In this document: one piece after another, positions 17,519-26,635 of the stretch | Layout of the letters: each line of letters opens with the position of its first letter | Position numbering within the stretch: position 1 is the first letter of the stretch | From: Treponema sp. UBA4873 | Lineage (GTDB): Bacteria; Spirochaetota; Spirochaetia; Treponematales; Treponemataceae | Length of the DNA stretch: 64,000 nt | Reading direction: 5' to 3' | Assembly (NCBI GenBank): GCA_002399405.1 | Contig: DHDP01000002.1 | Span: forward strand, 310,001-374,000 | The notes under the pieces: generated by a model | Told to the model about the DNA's origin: nothing | What the model saw: the letters and a program-made list of their open reading frames with translations, nothing else | Databases searched by the model: none | Program-made: the position numbers and the translations under genes

Positions 17519-18556
17519 ATGAATGTAACTGGCAAGGATCTTGCAAAATTGCTCGGCGTTTCGCCATCGACAATCTCCATGGTACTGAATAATAAGCCGG
17601 GAATCAGTGCGGAAAAACGGAACGAAATTATAGCGAAGATAAAGGAATTAAAGTACGATTTTCTCCTCAAATCCGAGCCGGAGCAGAAAGTTTCAACGAG
17701 CATCGCCTTCGTCATTTTCAAGCGGGAAGGCGCCATTCTCGGAGAATCCCCGTTTATCTCACTGCTCGTCGAACCGGTAAGCATGCAGCTGCAGAAATAC
17801 GGCTACAATATGATAGTCGTTTACGTGGAAAAAGATTCCGCCGTTACGAAAATACACGAACTTATCGAAAGCGGTTGTTCCGGTTTCATTCTTGATGCGG
17901 TGGAGATGCAGGAAGACGATATCGTCCTGTTTGAAAGCTGCAGCATACCGTACGTCATATTTAATAATAATTTTATCGACAGGGATACCGATACGGTCTG
18001 CATACACAACCAGCAGGGAGTGTATAAAGCTCTCTCATATCTCGTCGGAATGGGACACAAACATTTCGGATATATACGGAGCGGAAGTCCAATCAGAAGC
18101 TTCGACGAACGTCTTGAAGCGCTGCGTAACTTCAGTCAGAAATTAAGTCTGAAATTCGACGACAGGGACATCTTCACGCTGCCGTATTCCCAGGTCGGTG
18201 CATACGATGAAATGGGAAAAAAAATCGACAGGCTGAAAAGCGAAGGCAGGGATATGCCGACAGCGTACTTTGCAGACAACGATATAATCTGCTACCCCGC
18301 CATGAGGGCCTTTCAGGAAAAGGGATTTTCCATTCCTGAAGACATATCGGTAATCGGTTTTGACGACCGCCCGCTCTGCGTAACTTCAAAACCGCAGATA
18401 ACGACGCTGCGTATACCGCGGTACACGTTCGGCGCTTCCGCCGTCGATTTACTTGTCAGACGGATACAAAATCCCGATTTAAAACCGGTTACTGTGCAGA
18501 TTACCGTCGAACTCATACTTCGCGGCAGTACCGGGCCGGTAAAAAAGACAGTGTAA
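17519..18556 (+). CDS. LacI family transcriptional regulator
   Basis: A 345-residue repressor. The N-terminal helix-turn-helix is VTGKDLAKLLGVSPSTISMVLNN with the hinge helix near residues 45-58, followed by a periplasmic-binding-protein-like sugar sensor (FILDAVEM, ISVIGFDDRPLCVTSKPQITT near the end is diagnostic). AGGA precedes the ATG. It is the last gene of the isomerase/transketolase/kinase cluster and the natural candidate for binding the operator before the isomerase gene, relieved by the pathway's sugar. It converges with the response-regulator gene, with 18 bases between stops. Confidence 0.95.
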   Translation: MNVTGKDLAKLLGVSPSTISMVLNNKPGISAEKRNEIIAKIKELKYDFLLKSEPEQKVSTSIAFVIFKREGAILGESPFISLLVEPVSMQLQKYGYNMIVVYVEKDSAVTKIHELIESGCSGFILDAVEMQEDDIVLFESCSIPYVIFNNNFIDRDTDTVCIHNQQGVYKALSYLVGMGHKHFGYIRSGSPIRSFDERLEALRNFSQKLSLKFDDRDIFTLPYSQVGAYDEMGKKIDRLKSEGRDMPTAYFADNDIICYPAMRAFQEKGFSIPEDISVIGFDDRPLCVTSKPQITTLRIPRYTFGASAVDLLVRRIQNPDLKPVTVQITVELILRGSTGPVKKTV

Positions 18557-18574
18557 TCCGCCGGCGTCTGATAA

Positions 18575-20113
18575 TCACCGTTCTGCAATCCGGCCGGTGT
18601 CGCGGTACTGCTGGGGCGTCATCCCGGTAATCTTCTTGAACTGCCGGAAAAAATACGGCGAGTCGAAATATCCGACGGCTTCGGCGATTGCCGACATCGT
18701 TTCGTCGGTTACGAGCAGAAGCGTTTTCGCTGCAAAAATCCGTTCGCCGTTTATGAACGAAACGAGAGACTGTCCTGTCTTCCGGTGAAACAGGTAGGAT
18801 AGATAATCGGGATTCAGATGAAGTTCGTCCGCAATCAGCGTCCGGTTAAGATCGCTGTCCGTCAGATGTTTCCTGACAATGCGTCTGACCGACTCCAGAA
18901 GCGAAGAAGAATCGGCATCGGCGGTAAGGATATCATTTACCTCGGCGAGAATCATTTCCGTCCACCACAAAAAACTATCCGCAGACGAAATCGCTTTTGT
19001 CAGCGTCTCGTGACCGGCTATCTTCGGAAACAGCGTCTTTGCGTCGATGCCCTTTTTTGACAGTGCCGAAAAAACTGTCTGAATTATTCCGTAATACAAA
19101 GTAATCAGATTGTCGGAAGAATACAGAATGCTGCCCTTTTTCAGAAACGACCGGACGTCGGAAAGGATTCTGTCGGTCCGGTACTGAAGCAACCATTCGC
19201 ACCACTGTGTAACCGGAACATCCGGCAGCGGAGAAAGAGCTTTCTGCAGATTCTCACTGTTCACCGTGCGCATCGGTATAACGCTGTTTTCCGCCGCAAG
19301 CACGCTTTCCCCGAAAGTTTTCAGCTCCTGCAGACATTGGAAACTTTCCGGCAGAAAACACGGTTCGGACACGAAAATGGTGCACGAATACGGAAAATTA
19401 CCGGCAGCGGCAAGAACTTTTTTACAGTCGTCGACAAGCTGTTCATACACAGAATGTTCCGCATAAAGCACCGGAATGACATACCTGTTTTCCTCCAGCT
19501 TGACGAAGGCAGAAACAGCCCCTGCCGGATCCGTTTCAAAAAGATTCCCGACGGCGGTGAAAAATTCTTCCCGCCTTGAATCCGGTTCTCCCGTACCGGA
19601 ATTTATTTTGCAGTACAGAAAACAAAAACGCTGTTCCATCCATCCGGACGGCAGCTGAATTTCTTTCAAAACCGCCGAAACTTCCTCCCGGCTGAACGGC
19701 ACATCCGACGTACAAAGACGAAACCAGAAAGATTCCGTCCGCTTCTTCACAACGCGGACAGCCTCGGACAGTTTTTCCGCAAGGACTGCCGGACGTACCG
19801 GCTTTAAAAGATAGTCGAGGCACTGCAGTTTGATCGCCGTATATGCGTAATCGAAATTCTGATGCCCCGTAAGGAAAAGCACAACGGGGGCATATCCGCT
19901 GTCGTACACCCATCTGACAAGGTCTATGCCGGAACCTTTCGGCATTTCAATGTCCGTGAGCAGAATAGCCACGTCGTGTTCCTCAAACACTTTCTGCGCC
20001 TGCTTCATGCTGTACGCGCCGAAAACTTCGGAGATGCCGAGCTTTTTACAGTCAATGACATTGCGGATTCCCTGTACGATATAATATTCATCGTCGACAA
20101 TAAGTATGTTCAT
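18575..20113 (-). CDS. Response regulator, YesN type (receiver plus AraC DNA-binding domain)
   Basis: A 512-residue two-component regulator. Residues 1-125 are the receiver: acidic pocket VDDE, phosphorylated Asp54 in LLTDIEMP and the lysine in YLLKPVRP. A middle region of about 280 residues of unclear fold follows. The C-terminal 100 residues carry two AraC helix-turn-helices (NRTLIADELHLNPDYLSYLFHRKTG, TMSAIAEAVGYFDSPYFFRQFKKITG). It activates sugar-uptake operons in this family. Its ATG directly abuts the stop of the histidine kinase gene. The likely target is the GH39/esterase/LplABC-type cluster that follows upstream in the same direction. Confidence 0.95.
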   Translation of the reverse strand: MNILIVDDEYYIVQGIRNVIDCKKLGISEVFGAYSMKQAQKVFEEHDVAILLTDIEMPKGSGIDLVRWVYDSGYAPVVLFLTGHQNFDYAYTAIKLQCLDYLLKPVRPAVLAEKLSEAVRVVKKRTESFWFRLCTSDVPFSREEVSAVLKEIQLPSGWMEQRFCFLYCKINSGTGEPDSRREEFFTAVGNLFETDPAGAVSAFVKLEENRYVIPVLYAEHSVYEQLVDDCKKVLAAAGNFPYSCTIFVSEPCFLPESFQCLQELKTFGESVLAAENSVIPMRTVNSENLQKALSPLPDVPVTQWCEWLLQYRTDRILSDVRSFLKKGSILYSSDNLITLYYGIIQTVFSALSKKGIDAKTLFPKIAGHETLTKAISSADSFLWWTEMILAEVNDILTADADSSSLLESVRRIVRKHLTDSDLNRTLIADELHLNPDYLSYLFHRKTGQSLVSFINGERIFAAKTLLLVTDETMSAIAEAVGYFDSPYFFRQFKKITGMTPQQYRDTGRIAER

Positions 20114-21892
20114 CTAGGAATCCTTTCCCGGAAGTGCAGGCGGTTCGAACGGTGTGTACGGAACTATAATGTCGATACGGGCTCCCCACCCCGGCTCGTT
20201 CGAAAGATTTATGGACGCTTTTCCGTCGTATGCAAGTTCAAGCCGCTTCAGCGTGTTGTACAATCCCACGTGCCCGGAGTCAGCGGACGTTTCGTTTTTC
20301 GTTCCGCTCTTAATCTGCTGAAACAGCTCGATGGATCCGGCGGAAAAACCGTCGCCGGAATCGAGATGCATGAGGTGAACAAACCGCGCATCTCCGCTGT
20401 ACACCATGGCCGCGGTTATTCTGATTCTGAGCGCTTCCCCCGCGATGAGATTGTATTTGAGCGTGTTCTCAGTAAGCATAAGCAGCATCAGCGGAAAAAC
20501 CTTCGCATCCTTTACGGCAGGATCGATTTCTTCCGTATATTCCAAACTTCCGGGCGTACGAAGCTGTGCAAGCGCGATGTAATTTTCGATGTAGTGAAGT
20601 TCTTCCGACAGGGAAACGTACGTTCTCCCGGACAGTGTGTACCGCAGATGATTCGTAAGGCATGAAACCATATTCTGTATCACCGCTTCGTTTTCCGTGT
20701 TCACCGCAAGAGCGCTGATTGTAGTAAGGCAGTTAATAAGAAAATGCGGCGCCAGCTGCGATTTCAAATACTGAAGTTCGAATTCCGATTTTGCAATCCG
20801 CTCTTCATATACCCGTATCTGCAGCTTCTGAATTTCGTCTATCATTTCGTTGAACGTATCGTACACTTCCATGATTTCCGTATACCGCACATTTTCCGTC
20901 GGAATGCGCACGTCGAAAGCGCCCGCGTGCAGCGTTTCCGCAACCGCGCGGAGGCGCATCAGCGGAACCGTCCAGAGTCTGTTCAGCATGTAAATAATAA
21001 ACGGCGTCAGAACGACTATTGTAAGCGTCAGAACGATTACCAGCGCGCCGACGCTCAACAGCTGTCTGTCGATGTCCGCAAGCGGAATAAACGCCAGCAG
21101 CCAGCAGTCGCCGAAATCCATCCGCTCGGCTGCCGAAACATATTTTACTCCGTCGTTCCGTCTGAGTACGGAATATTTTTTCCCGATTGCCTGCGGATCA
21201 TACTTTTCCGTCACGTTTCCGTTTCTGACAAGCGGCTTTCCCCCGCTGTCGGTGAAAAAAATATCCGCTTTGTAACCGGAAATACTTTTAAAAGGAGACG
21301 TGAGATTTTCCGCGTCGGCCCACGCACCGATATAGGAATTACCGGTACGGATAATGCGGATAAAATGGTACCCTGAATCGACTTTCCGTACGAACCACGA
21401 CTTCGTGTTGATTTCCGAAAGCGTGCCGTTGTTCTGCGCTCCCTTGAGCATGCTCCGAATATAATACGCCGAAGAATAATCGCCGACGCTTCCGTATTTC
21501 GTCACAAAATATCCGGAAGAAGCCGAATAAACGAACAAACCGTTTATTTCGGAAAAAGAAGGCAGGGAATTCGTCAGAAGCGTCTTGACGTGAATCAGCT
21601 CCGTATACGTATCGTCGTCCCCGCTGTTTCCGAGCAGCGAAATATCGACGTTGTTACCGTTCACTTCAAAAAGATAGATTTCAAGCGCCCTGAGCTGTTC
21701 GTTCAACTGTCTGTTGTACACTCCGAGCGTGTCCTTAACGGCTTTGTAAATGTCGCGGCGGAGAACCGACGTAAAATAAACGCCGATTCCCGCAATAACA
21801 ATCAGAAAACAGCTGAATATCATACAGAGAATAAAAAGCAGCCGCTTTTTAAGCGAATACATCCGGAGGCACGTTTTGTGTATAGTCCGCAT
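20114..21892 (-). CDS. Sensor histidine kinase, YesM type
   Basis: A 592-residue membrane sensor kinase. The first membrane segment is LLFILCMIFSCFLIVIAGIG; an extracellular Cache-like sensing domain of about 230 residues follows, then a second segment (VGALVIVLTLTIVVLTPFII), a HAMP linker, the His_kinase domain with its phosphorylated histidine in SQLAPHFLINCL, and a C-terminal ATPase domain (ENTLKYNL, DSGDGF, GHVGLYNTLKRLEL). GGAGG lies 14 bases before the ATG at 21892; an ATG seven codons upstream overlaps it, so the start is not certain. It phosphorylates the next gene's product. It probably senses an oligosaccharide or its binding protein. Confidence 0.93.
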   Translation of the reverse strand: MRTIHKTCLRMYSLKKRLLFILCMIFSCFLIVIAGIGVYFTSVLRRDIYKAVKDTLGVYNRQLNEQLRALEIYLFEVNGNNVDISLLGNSGDDDTYTELIHVKTLLTNSLPSFSEINGLFVYSASSGYFVTKYGSVGDYSSAYYIRSMLKGAQNNGTLSEINTKSWFVRKVDSGYHFIRIIRTGNSYIGAWADAENLTSPFKSISGYKADIFFTDSGGKPLVRNGNVTEKYDPQAIGKKYSVLRRNDGVKYVSAAERMDFGDCWLLAFIPLADIDRQLLSVGALVIVLTLTIVVLTPFIIYMLNRLWTVPLMRLRAVAETLHAGAFDVRIPTENVRYTEIMEVYDTFNEMIDEIQKLQIRVYEERIAKSEFELQYLKSQLAPHFLINCLTTISALAVNTENEAVIQNMVSCLTNHLRYTLSGRTYVSLSEELHYIENYIALAQLRTPGSLEYTEEIDPAVKDAKVFPLMLLMLTENTLKYNLIAGEALRIRITAAMVYSGDARFVHLMHLDSGDGFSAGSIELFQQIKSGTKNETSADSGHVGLYNTLKRLELAYDGKASINLSNEPGWGARIDIIVPYTPFEPPALPGKDS

Positions 21893-21934
21893 TCCCGTAG
21901 TATACACCTCCATGCCGGGGCGCGCACGGCCCGT

Positions 21935-23401
21935 TTATCTGCAGACAATATCAAGCGCCGCGACACCGTACGCAGGAATCTGTATTTCCGGAAAATCGGA
22001 AAGTCCGATTTTCTCCGGGACAAGTTCCGACGCTTTGTGCAGTTTTTCCACGTCGGCCGGCTTCAGGTATTCGGGACTTCCCGCCTGTTTCCAAACAGCC
22101 GCCGCGTTCGCGTGCGCGTCGTCGATTCTGTACAGCGTAAGAGATTTTTTACCGGGAACGGAGGAAATATCAATGCGCACGTTTTCCGTACCTATCGGTG
22201 CGTCCGGAATATTGTGATTGTATATGATTATGCGGTATCCCGATTCCGTTTCGGCTGCAAGCGCTTCGACAGTACCTCCGCTCCGGTCTGAGGAAACACC
22301 GATCCGTTTCGTTCCCAGTCCGTGAAACAGCTGGAACAGTCTGTATGCGGGTTTTGCAATTCCCGCGTACGACTGCAAGCCGAAACCTCCGTGGAATGCG
22401 CCCGGAATCTGGGACCCTTCCTCAAAAATATCAGTAAACGTCCAGTACGAATATCCCTGAACGAGACCGTCGTTGTCCGCAAGCGTCTTGGCAATCATCG
22501 CAGATGCATAACTTTCATCGTGCTTACTGTCGCGGGTCATCGCGGACGTGTTCCACTCGGTGTATATGAGCGGGAGGTTTCCCGCTTCTTCACGCGCTTT
22601 TTCGGTCATCTTCCGCAGAACGCCGCGTTCGTACGATCCGAGCGTTCCCCCGATTTTTTTGAAAAATTCCTCCACCGATATTCCGCCGTTCCGCCAGAGC
22701 GGATCGTCGGTCGGATAGTGATGGGTTGAAATAAAATCAAGCGGCACATTTTCTTCCCTGCAGTGGCGTATCATATCGGGTATCCACGAATTACACGAAG
22801 TTGCAGGGCCGCCGACTCTGAACCGGCTGTCGACCGACTTTACGGCCCGCGCAGCGTAATCGTATAATTTGAAATACTCGTCCTGCGTGCCGGTAAAAAA
22901 ATATGAAAGATTCGGCTCGTTCCACACTTCAAAATACCACGTCCGTACTTCATCGTATCCGTACCGCTCCGCAGCATGTTCCGCAAGCAGTCCGACAAGT
23001 TTGCCCCACTCGCCGTAATCCGCAGGCGGCGTCACGTTTCCCTTGTAGTGAAAACACGTCGTCGTGCCGCCCGCAAGAACAGTGGGCATGAATCCGAGTT
23101 CGATAAACGGCTTCATTCCGATGCTGAGCAGAAAGTCGAAAATGGAATCCATATTCACAAAATTGTATATGATGCCCGTCTGCTTTCCGGCCGCGTCCCG
23201 GTCCGCAACGCAGATACACATGTCGTCGTCAAGCAGCCCGTGAAACCGCACGTATTTGAACCCGAGTTCGTCGTGCGCTCTTTTCAGCTGCTTCCGGTAA
23301 TCCTCGCGGAGCGCCGTATACGCGTGGCAGCTTCCCGTACACAATTCCCAGTAATGGGGAAAATCAGTCCGTACGTCAGTATTCAAAGTAAAATCAGTCA
23401 T
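21935..23401 (-). CDS. GH39 family glycosidase, probable beta-xylosidase
   Basis: A 488-residue enzyme of glycoside hydrolase family 39. The TIM-barrel carries the acid/base glutamate in FEVWNEPNL (E162) and the nucleophile in IYTEWNTS (E282), spaced as in characterised GH39 xylosidases; FKYVRFHGLLDDDM near the N-terminus is also typical. No signal peptide is present, so it acts in the cytoplasm on imported xylo-oligosaccharides. The start at 23401 follows AGGAG; the longer frame is rejected. It lies between the two-component system and an esterase and importer, forming one xylan-use block. Alpha-iduronidase, the other GH39 activity, is less likely. Confidence 0.92.
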   Translation of the reverse strand: MTDFTLNTDVRTDFPHYWELCTGSCHAYTALREDYRKQLKRAHDELGFKYVRFHGLLDDDMCICVADRDAAGKQTGIIYNFVNMDSIFDFLLSIGMKPFIELGFMPTVLAGGTTTCFHYKGNVTPPADYGEWGKLVGLLAEHAAERYGYDEVRTWYFEVWNEPNLSYFFTGTQDEYFKLYDYAARAVKSVDSRFRVGGPATSCNSWIPDMIRHCREENVPLDFISTHHYPTDDPLWRNGGISVEEFFKKIGGTLGSYERGVLRKMTEKAREEAGNLPLIYTEWNTSAMTRDSKHDESYASAMIAKTLADNDGLVQGYSYWTFTDIFEEGSQIPGAFHGGFGLQSYAGIAKPAYRLFQLFHGLGTKRIGVSSDRSGGTVEALAAETESGYRIIIYNHNIPDAPIGTENVRIDISSVPGKKSLTLYRIDDAHANAAAVWKQAGSPEYLKPADVEKLHKASELVPEKIGLSDFPEIQIPAYGVAALDIVCR

Positions 23402-23420
23402 AGTTACTCCTAATAAAAAA

Positions 23421-24689
23421 TCACAATATGGTAATCTGCTGTTTTTTTCTACCGGCCAGCCAGTGCAGGATATCGACACCGTTGTCAAAACACTCGTTGT
23501 TCAGCATATAAATCCAGGACCAGTGTCCCTGGTACTCATAAGGGCTTCCGTCAGGATTACGATACCGGCCGGATGTGTCGACGACTTTTCCGAAATATGA
23601 TTCGTGTATATCGCCGGCGCCTGCCGCCCTGAGTCTCTTAACCGTCGGAATCATGTACGACTCAGGAGCTACAACGGTATCCGTTCCGGCCGCAGTGAAC
23701 CAGATATGTTCCTTCGAAAGCTGCGCTATCTGTTTGTCGGAAATCCACGAATCGGGATATGCTTCGCAGACAGGAAACGCTGCGGCAAAAAAACCGGGAT
23801 AGTTCAGAAGCATATTTATTGTCATGTATCCGCCGTTCGAAGCACCTCCGATATATATGCGGTTCGTATCAATATCGGGATGTCCGGCGATGAACATATC
23901 GATAATAAGTTTCACTGTTCCGGTATACATGGAAGATTTTGTCCGCTCCGTTGCGTCCGAAACATCATACGGAATGCCGCCTGTTGTCATCCAGACTCTG
24001 GGCGTCTGAGGTGCGAGCACATAGGCATTCCCGCCGAATATACGCTGAGTTTCAGCAGAAGCAAACATCGCAGCCCGGTTCGCCATAAGGGGGATGGACG
24101 GATCCGTTCCTCCTTCGCCCGCACCGTGCAGCCAGATTATGAGCGGCGTTCTGCCTGTTCCGTGAGGTTCAAAACATGCACACGAAAGCGTACTGCCCCC
24201 GTCCGTTATCTTTTTGAATGTAAACCCTTCAAGTGCGGGACAAACTGCAGCCCTGCATTTTTCGACAGGTTTTGAAAACAGTGGACTTTCTATTTTAAAT
24301 TCATACGGGCTTTTCCACGTATTGAATCCTGTCTCCGGATTATACTGAAAAAGATTACTGTCCGTGTCTGCCGGACCGGAAGAAAGTTCAAGCGTAAGAA
24401 ATCCGTCGGACATATATGCCGCAGTTATTGTGCGCTGAACAGGCTCCGTTATACAGCTCTTTAGCGTTACTTTAAAAACGTCTTCGCTTATTCTTCCGGG
24501 AGCCGCCACGTCTGCAGCCGGAATTATAAGTTTTGTAACTGCGGCACCCCAATCCTTTCCCTCGATTATTCCGGCATAAGTTCCTCTCTCCGGAACTGAA
24601 TTCTCAACGTCGGAGAGCCGCGTACAGAAAACCGAATGTCCGTTTCCGTCCGCCATAACCGGCCCTGCACAAATACTGCTTTCCGTCAT
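23421..24689 (-). CDS. Alpha/beta hydrolase (esterase/peptidase-like), cytoplasmic
   Basis: A 422-residue protein with an N-terminal beta-sandwich of about 130 residues and a C-terminal alpha/beta hydrolase domain. WLHGAGEGG forms the oxyanion region, GGASNGGY is the nucleophile elbow, and the histidine is probably in YQGHWSW close to the end. The fold matches carbohydrate esterase or prolyl-oligopeptidase-like hydrolases often found in xylan loci. There is no signal sequence, so it would deacylate imported oligosaccharides before or together with the GH39 enzyme encoded 20 bases downstream. AGGAGG precedes the start. The ester bond (acetyl, feruloyl or other) is not determined. Confidence 0.8.
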   Translation of the reverse strand: MTESSICAGPVMADGNGHSVFCTRLSDVENSVPERGTYAGIIEGKDWGAAVTKLIIPAADVAAPGRISEDVFKVTLKSCITEPVQRTITAAYMSDGFLTLELSSGPADTDSNLFQYNPETGFNTWKSPYEFKIESPLFSKPVEKCRAAVCPALEGFTFKKITDGGSTLSCACFEPHGTGRTPLIIWLHGAGEGGTDPSIPLMANRAAMFASAETQRIFGGNAYVLAPQTPRVWMTTGGIPYDVSDATERTKSSMYTGTVKLIIDMFIAGHPDIDTNRIYIGGASNGGYMTINMLLNYPGFFAAAFPVCEAYPDSWISDKQIAQLSKEHIWFTAAGTDTVVAPESYMIPTVKRLRAAGAGDIHESYFGKVVDTSGRYRNPDGSPYEYQGHWSWIYMLNNECFDNGVDILHWLAGRKKQQITIL

Positions 24690-24738
24690 ACCGCCTCCTC
24701 TAAAAACTCCGCGTTGGGAGTGCGTCCTCCTCTGCCTG

Positions 24739-25638
24739 TCAGCCTTTTATTCCCCCGAGCGTAATTCCCTTAACAAAATTGTTCTGTATGAACGGATAAA
24801 TCACTACAACAGGCAGAATTCCGAGCACTGCCATGGCCATACGAACCGATACGGCGGGAATTGTCGCAAGTCCCGCATTCGCGTTTGCAATAACGGTTGC
24901 GTTTTGTGAAAGATACTGAATGTTCTGAATCATCCGGTTCAGGAGATTCTGAATGGAATACAAATCAGTACGCTTCGTCAGATAAATATATCCGTTCATC
25001 CAGTCGTTCCAGTATGCAATGCCGGAAAAAATACCGATAGTCGCGATAATCGGCTTTGCAAGCGGCACCGCAATCTGGAAAAACGTCCTGAATTCTCCCG
25101 AACCGTCTATATATGCGGCCTCAAGAATCTCGCCCGGAACGTTCGTTACGAAATACGATTTCATAAGCAGCACGTTGAATCCGTTCATAAGCAGATTGGG
25201 AAAGAGCAGTCCCCAGAACGTATTCTTTACGTGGAAAATCCGTGTGTACACCATATAGGTCGGAACGAGTCCTCCGTTGAACAGCAGTGTAAAAAATACC
25301 AGAAACACGAGAATGCCTTTTCCCGGCAGATCCTTTTTTGAAATCACGTATGCGAGCGACGTCGTAACGGCGAGCGAAAGCGCGGTCCCGGCAATCGTCA
25401 GAAGAAATGAAATACCGTATGCGTGCACGACAGAATTTCCCGAATTGAAAACATAGTGATACGCATACGTGCTCCATTTTTCCGGAAAAAAAGCGTATCC
25501 GTTCCGTATGAGCGTATCGTTGTCGGTAAACGACGATATGACAATCAGGATAATCGGGATAACGGCGCAGAGTGCGCAGAACAGTATGATAATGTGTCCG
25601 ATTGTAAGAAAGATTCCTTCTCCCTGTGATTTTTTCAT
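24739..25638 (-). CDS. ABC sugar transporter permease (LplC/YtcP type)
   Basis: A 299-residue permease. Six membrane segments are visible, from IGHIIILFCALCAVIPIILIV to the C-terminal VLGILPVVVIYPF, and the protein ends in the typical KGITLGGIKG. The EAA loop is LEAAYIDGSGEFRTFFQIAVP. It belongs to the YtcP/LplC group that imports complex plant oligosaccharides. The longest frame starts at a GTG two codons earlier; the ATG at 25638 fits the AAGGAAG site. It pairs with the next permease. Confidence 0.93.
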   Translation of the reverse strand: MKKSQGEGIFLTIGHIIILFCALCAVIPIILIVISSFTDNDTLIRNGYAFFPEKWSTYAYHYVFNSGNSVVHAYGISFLLTIAGTALSLAVTTSLAYVISKKDLPGKGILVFLVFFTLLFNGGLVPTYMVYTRIFHVKNTFWGLLFPNLLMNGFNVLLMKSYFVTNVPGEILEAAYIDGSGEFRTFFQIAVPLAKPIIATIGIFSGIAYWNDWMNGYIYLTKRTDLYSIQNLLNRMIQNIQYLSQNATVIANANAGLATIPAVSVRMAMAVLGILPVVVIYPFIQNNFVKGITLGGIKG

Positions 25639-25651
25639 ATACACTTCCTTA

Positions 25652-26599
25652 TTAAAACAGCGCGCTTTCCCTGTCGATTTTCCGTATCAGCATGTTCGCG
25701 GAAAACACAAGTATAAAACCCACGACGGACTGATACACGCCGGCAGCAGCCGACATCGTAATATCCCCGAGTTCGAGCAGCCCCCGGTACACGTACGTGT
25801 CGATTGTGTTCGTAACGGAATACAGCGCGCCCGAATTCTGCGGCACCTGATAAAACAGACCGAAATCGGAATAGAATATACGTCCGACCGCAAGCAGAAC
25901 GAGCATGATGATAGTCGGACGCAGCATCGGCAGCGTAATCCCCGTAATCTGCTGCCACTTTGAGGCTCCGTCGATTTCGGCCGCCTCATAGTACGCCCTG
26001 TCGAATCCGATGATTGTCGCAAGATAGATGATGCAGGTATACCCTGCGTTCTTCCACGTGTTTACGAATATGAGTATAAACGGCCAGTATTTTTTTTCCG
26101 TGTACCACGACACCGGCTGTATGTTGAGCGCCTTCAGAATAGTATTGTTCAAAAAACCGTTTTCAGTCGATAGAAACGCGAACACGAGATAGCTTACTAT
26201 GACCGAAGAAATAAGGTACGGAAGCAGTATGGCCGACTGATAGAATTTTTTTATTCCGAGGTTCATTTCGGATAGAATAATTGCTATGGCAAGCGAACAT
26301 ACCGTCCCGATAACGATGAACGCGCAGTTGTACAGAATCGTGTTTCTCGTAATGACGAACGCGTCCTGCGTTGAAAAAAGATATTTGAAATTCGAAAGAC
26401 CTGCCCATGCGGAACCGAAGATACCGCGAAGCGCATTGTATTTTTTAAATGCGAGAACCATTCCCGGCATCGGCATATAATTATTAATAAAAAGATATGC
26501 CAGACCGGGAAGCGCAATGATATACAAAGGCAGATATTTTCTGAACCGCAGTTCACGCCGTCTTTTTTCTGCCGTTTTATTCGCTCTAGTCATTACCAT
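25652..26599 (-). CDS. ABC sugar transporter permease (LplB/YteP type)
   Basis: A 315-residue permease with a basic cytoplasmic N-terminus (KTAEKRRRELRFRKY), first membrane segment YIIALPGLAYLFI, and the hallmark NNYMPMPGMVLAFKKY of LplB/YteP proteins. The EAA loop reads YEAAEIDGASKWQQITGITLP. AGGAA precedes the ATG. It forms the channel with the downstream LplC-type protein and serves the lipoprotein encoded just upstream. As with the other sugar ABC systems here, no ATPase gene is adjacent. Confidence 0.94.
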   Translation of the reverse strand: MVMTRANKTAEKRRRELRFRKYLPLYIIALPGLAYLFINNYMPMPGMVLAFKKYNALRGIFGSAWAGLSNFKYLFSTQDAFVITRNTILYNCAFIVIGTVCSLAIAIILSEMNLGIKKFYQSAILLPYLISSVIVSYLVFAFLSTENGFLNNTILKALNIQPVSWYTEKKYWPFILIFVNTWKNAGYTCIIYLATIIGFDRAYYEAAEIDGASKWQQITGITLPMLRPTIIMLVLLAVGRIFYSDFGLFYQVPQNSGALYSVTNTIDTYVYRGLLELGDITMSAAAGVYQSVVGFILVFSANMLIRKIDRESALF

Positions 26600-26635
26600 A
26601 ATTTATGTTCCTGTTTGAATTTTACGACTGCGCTT

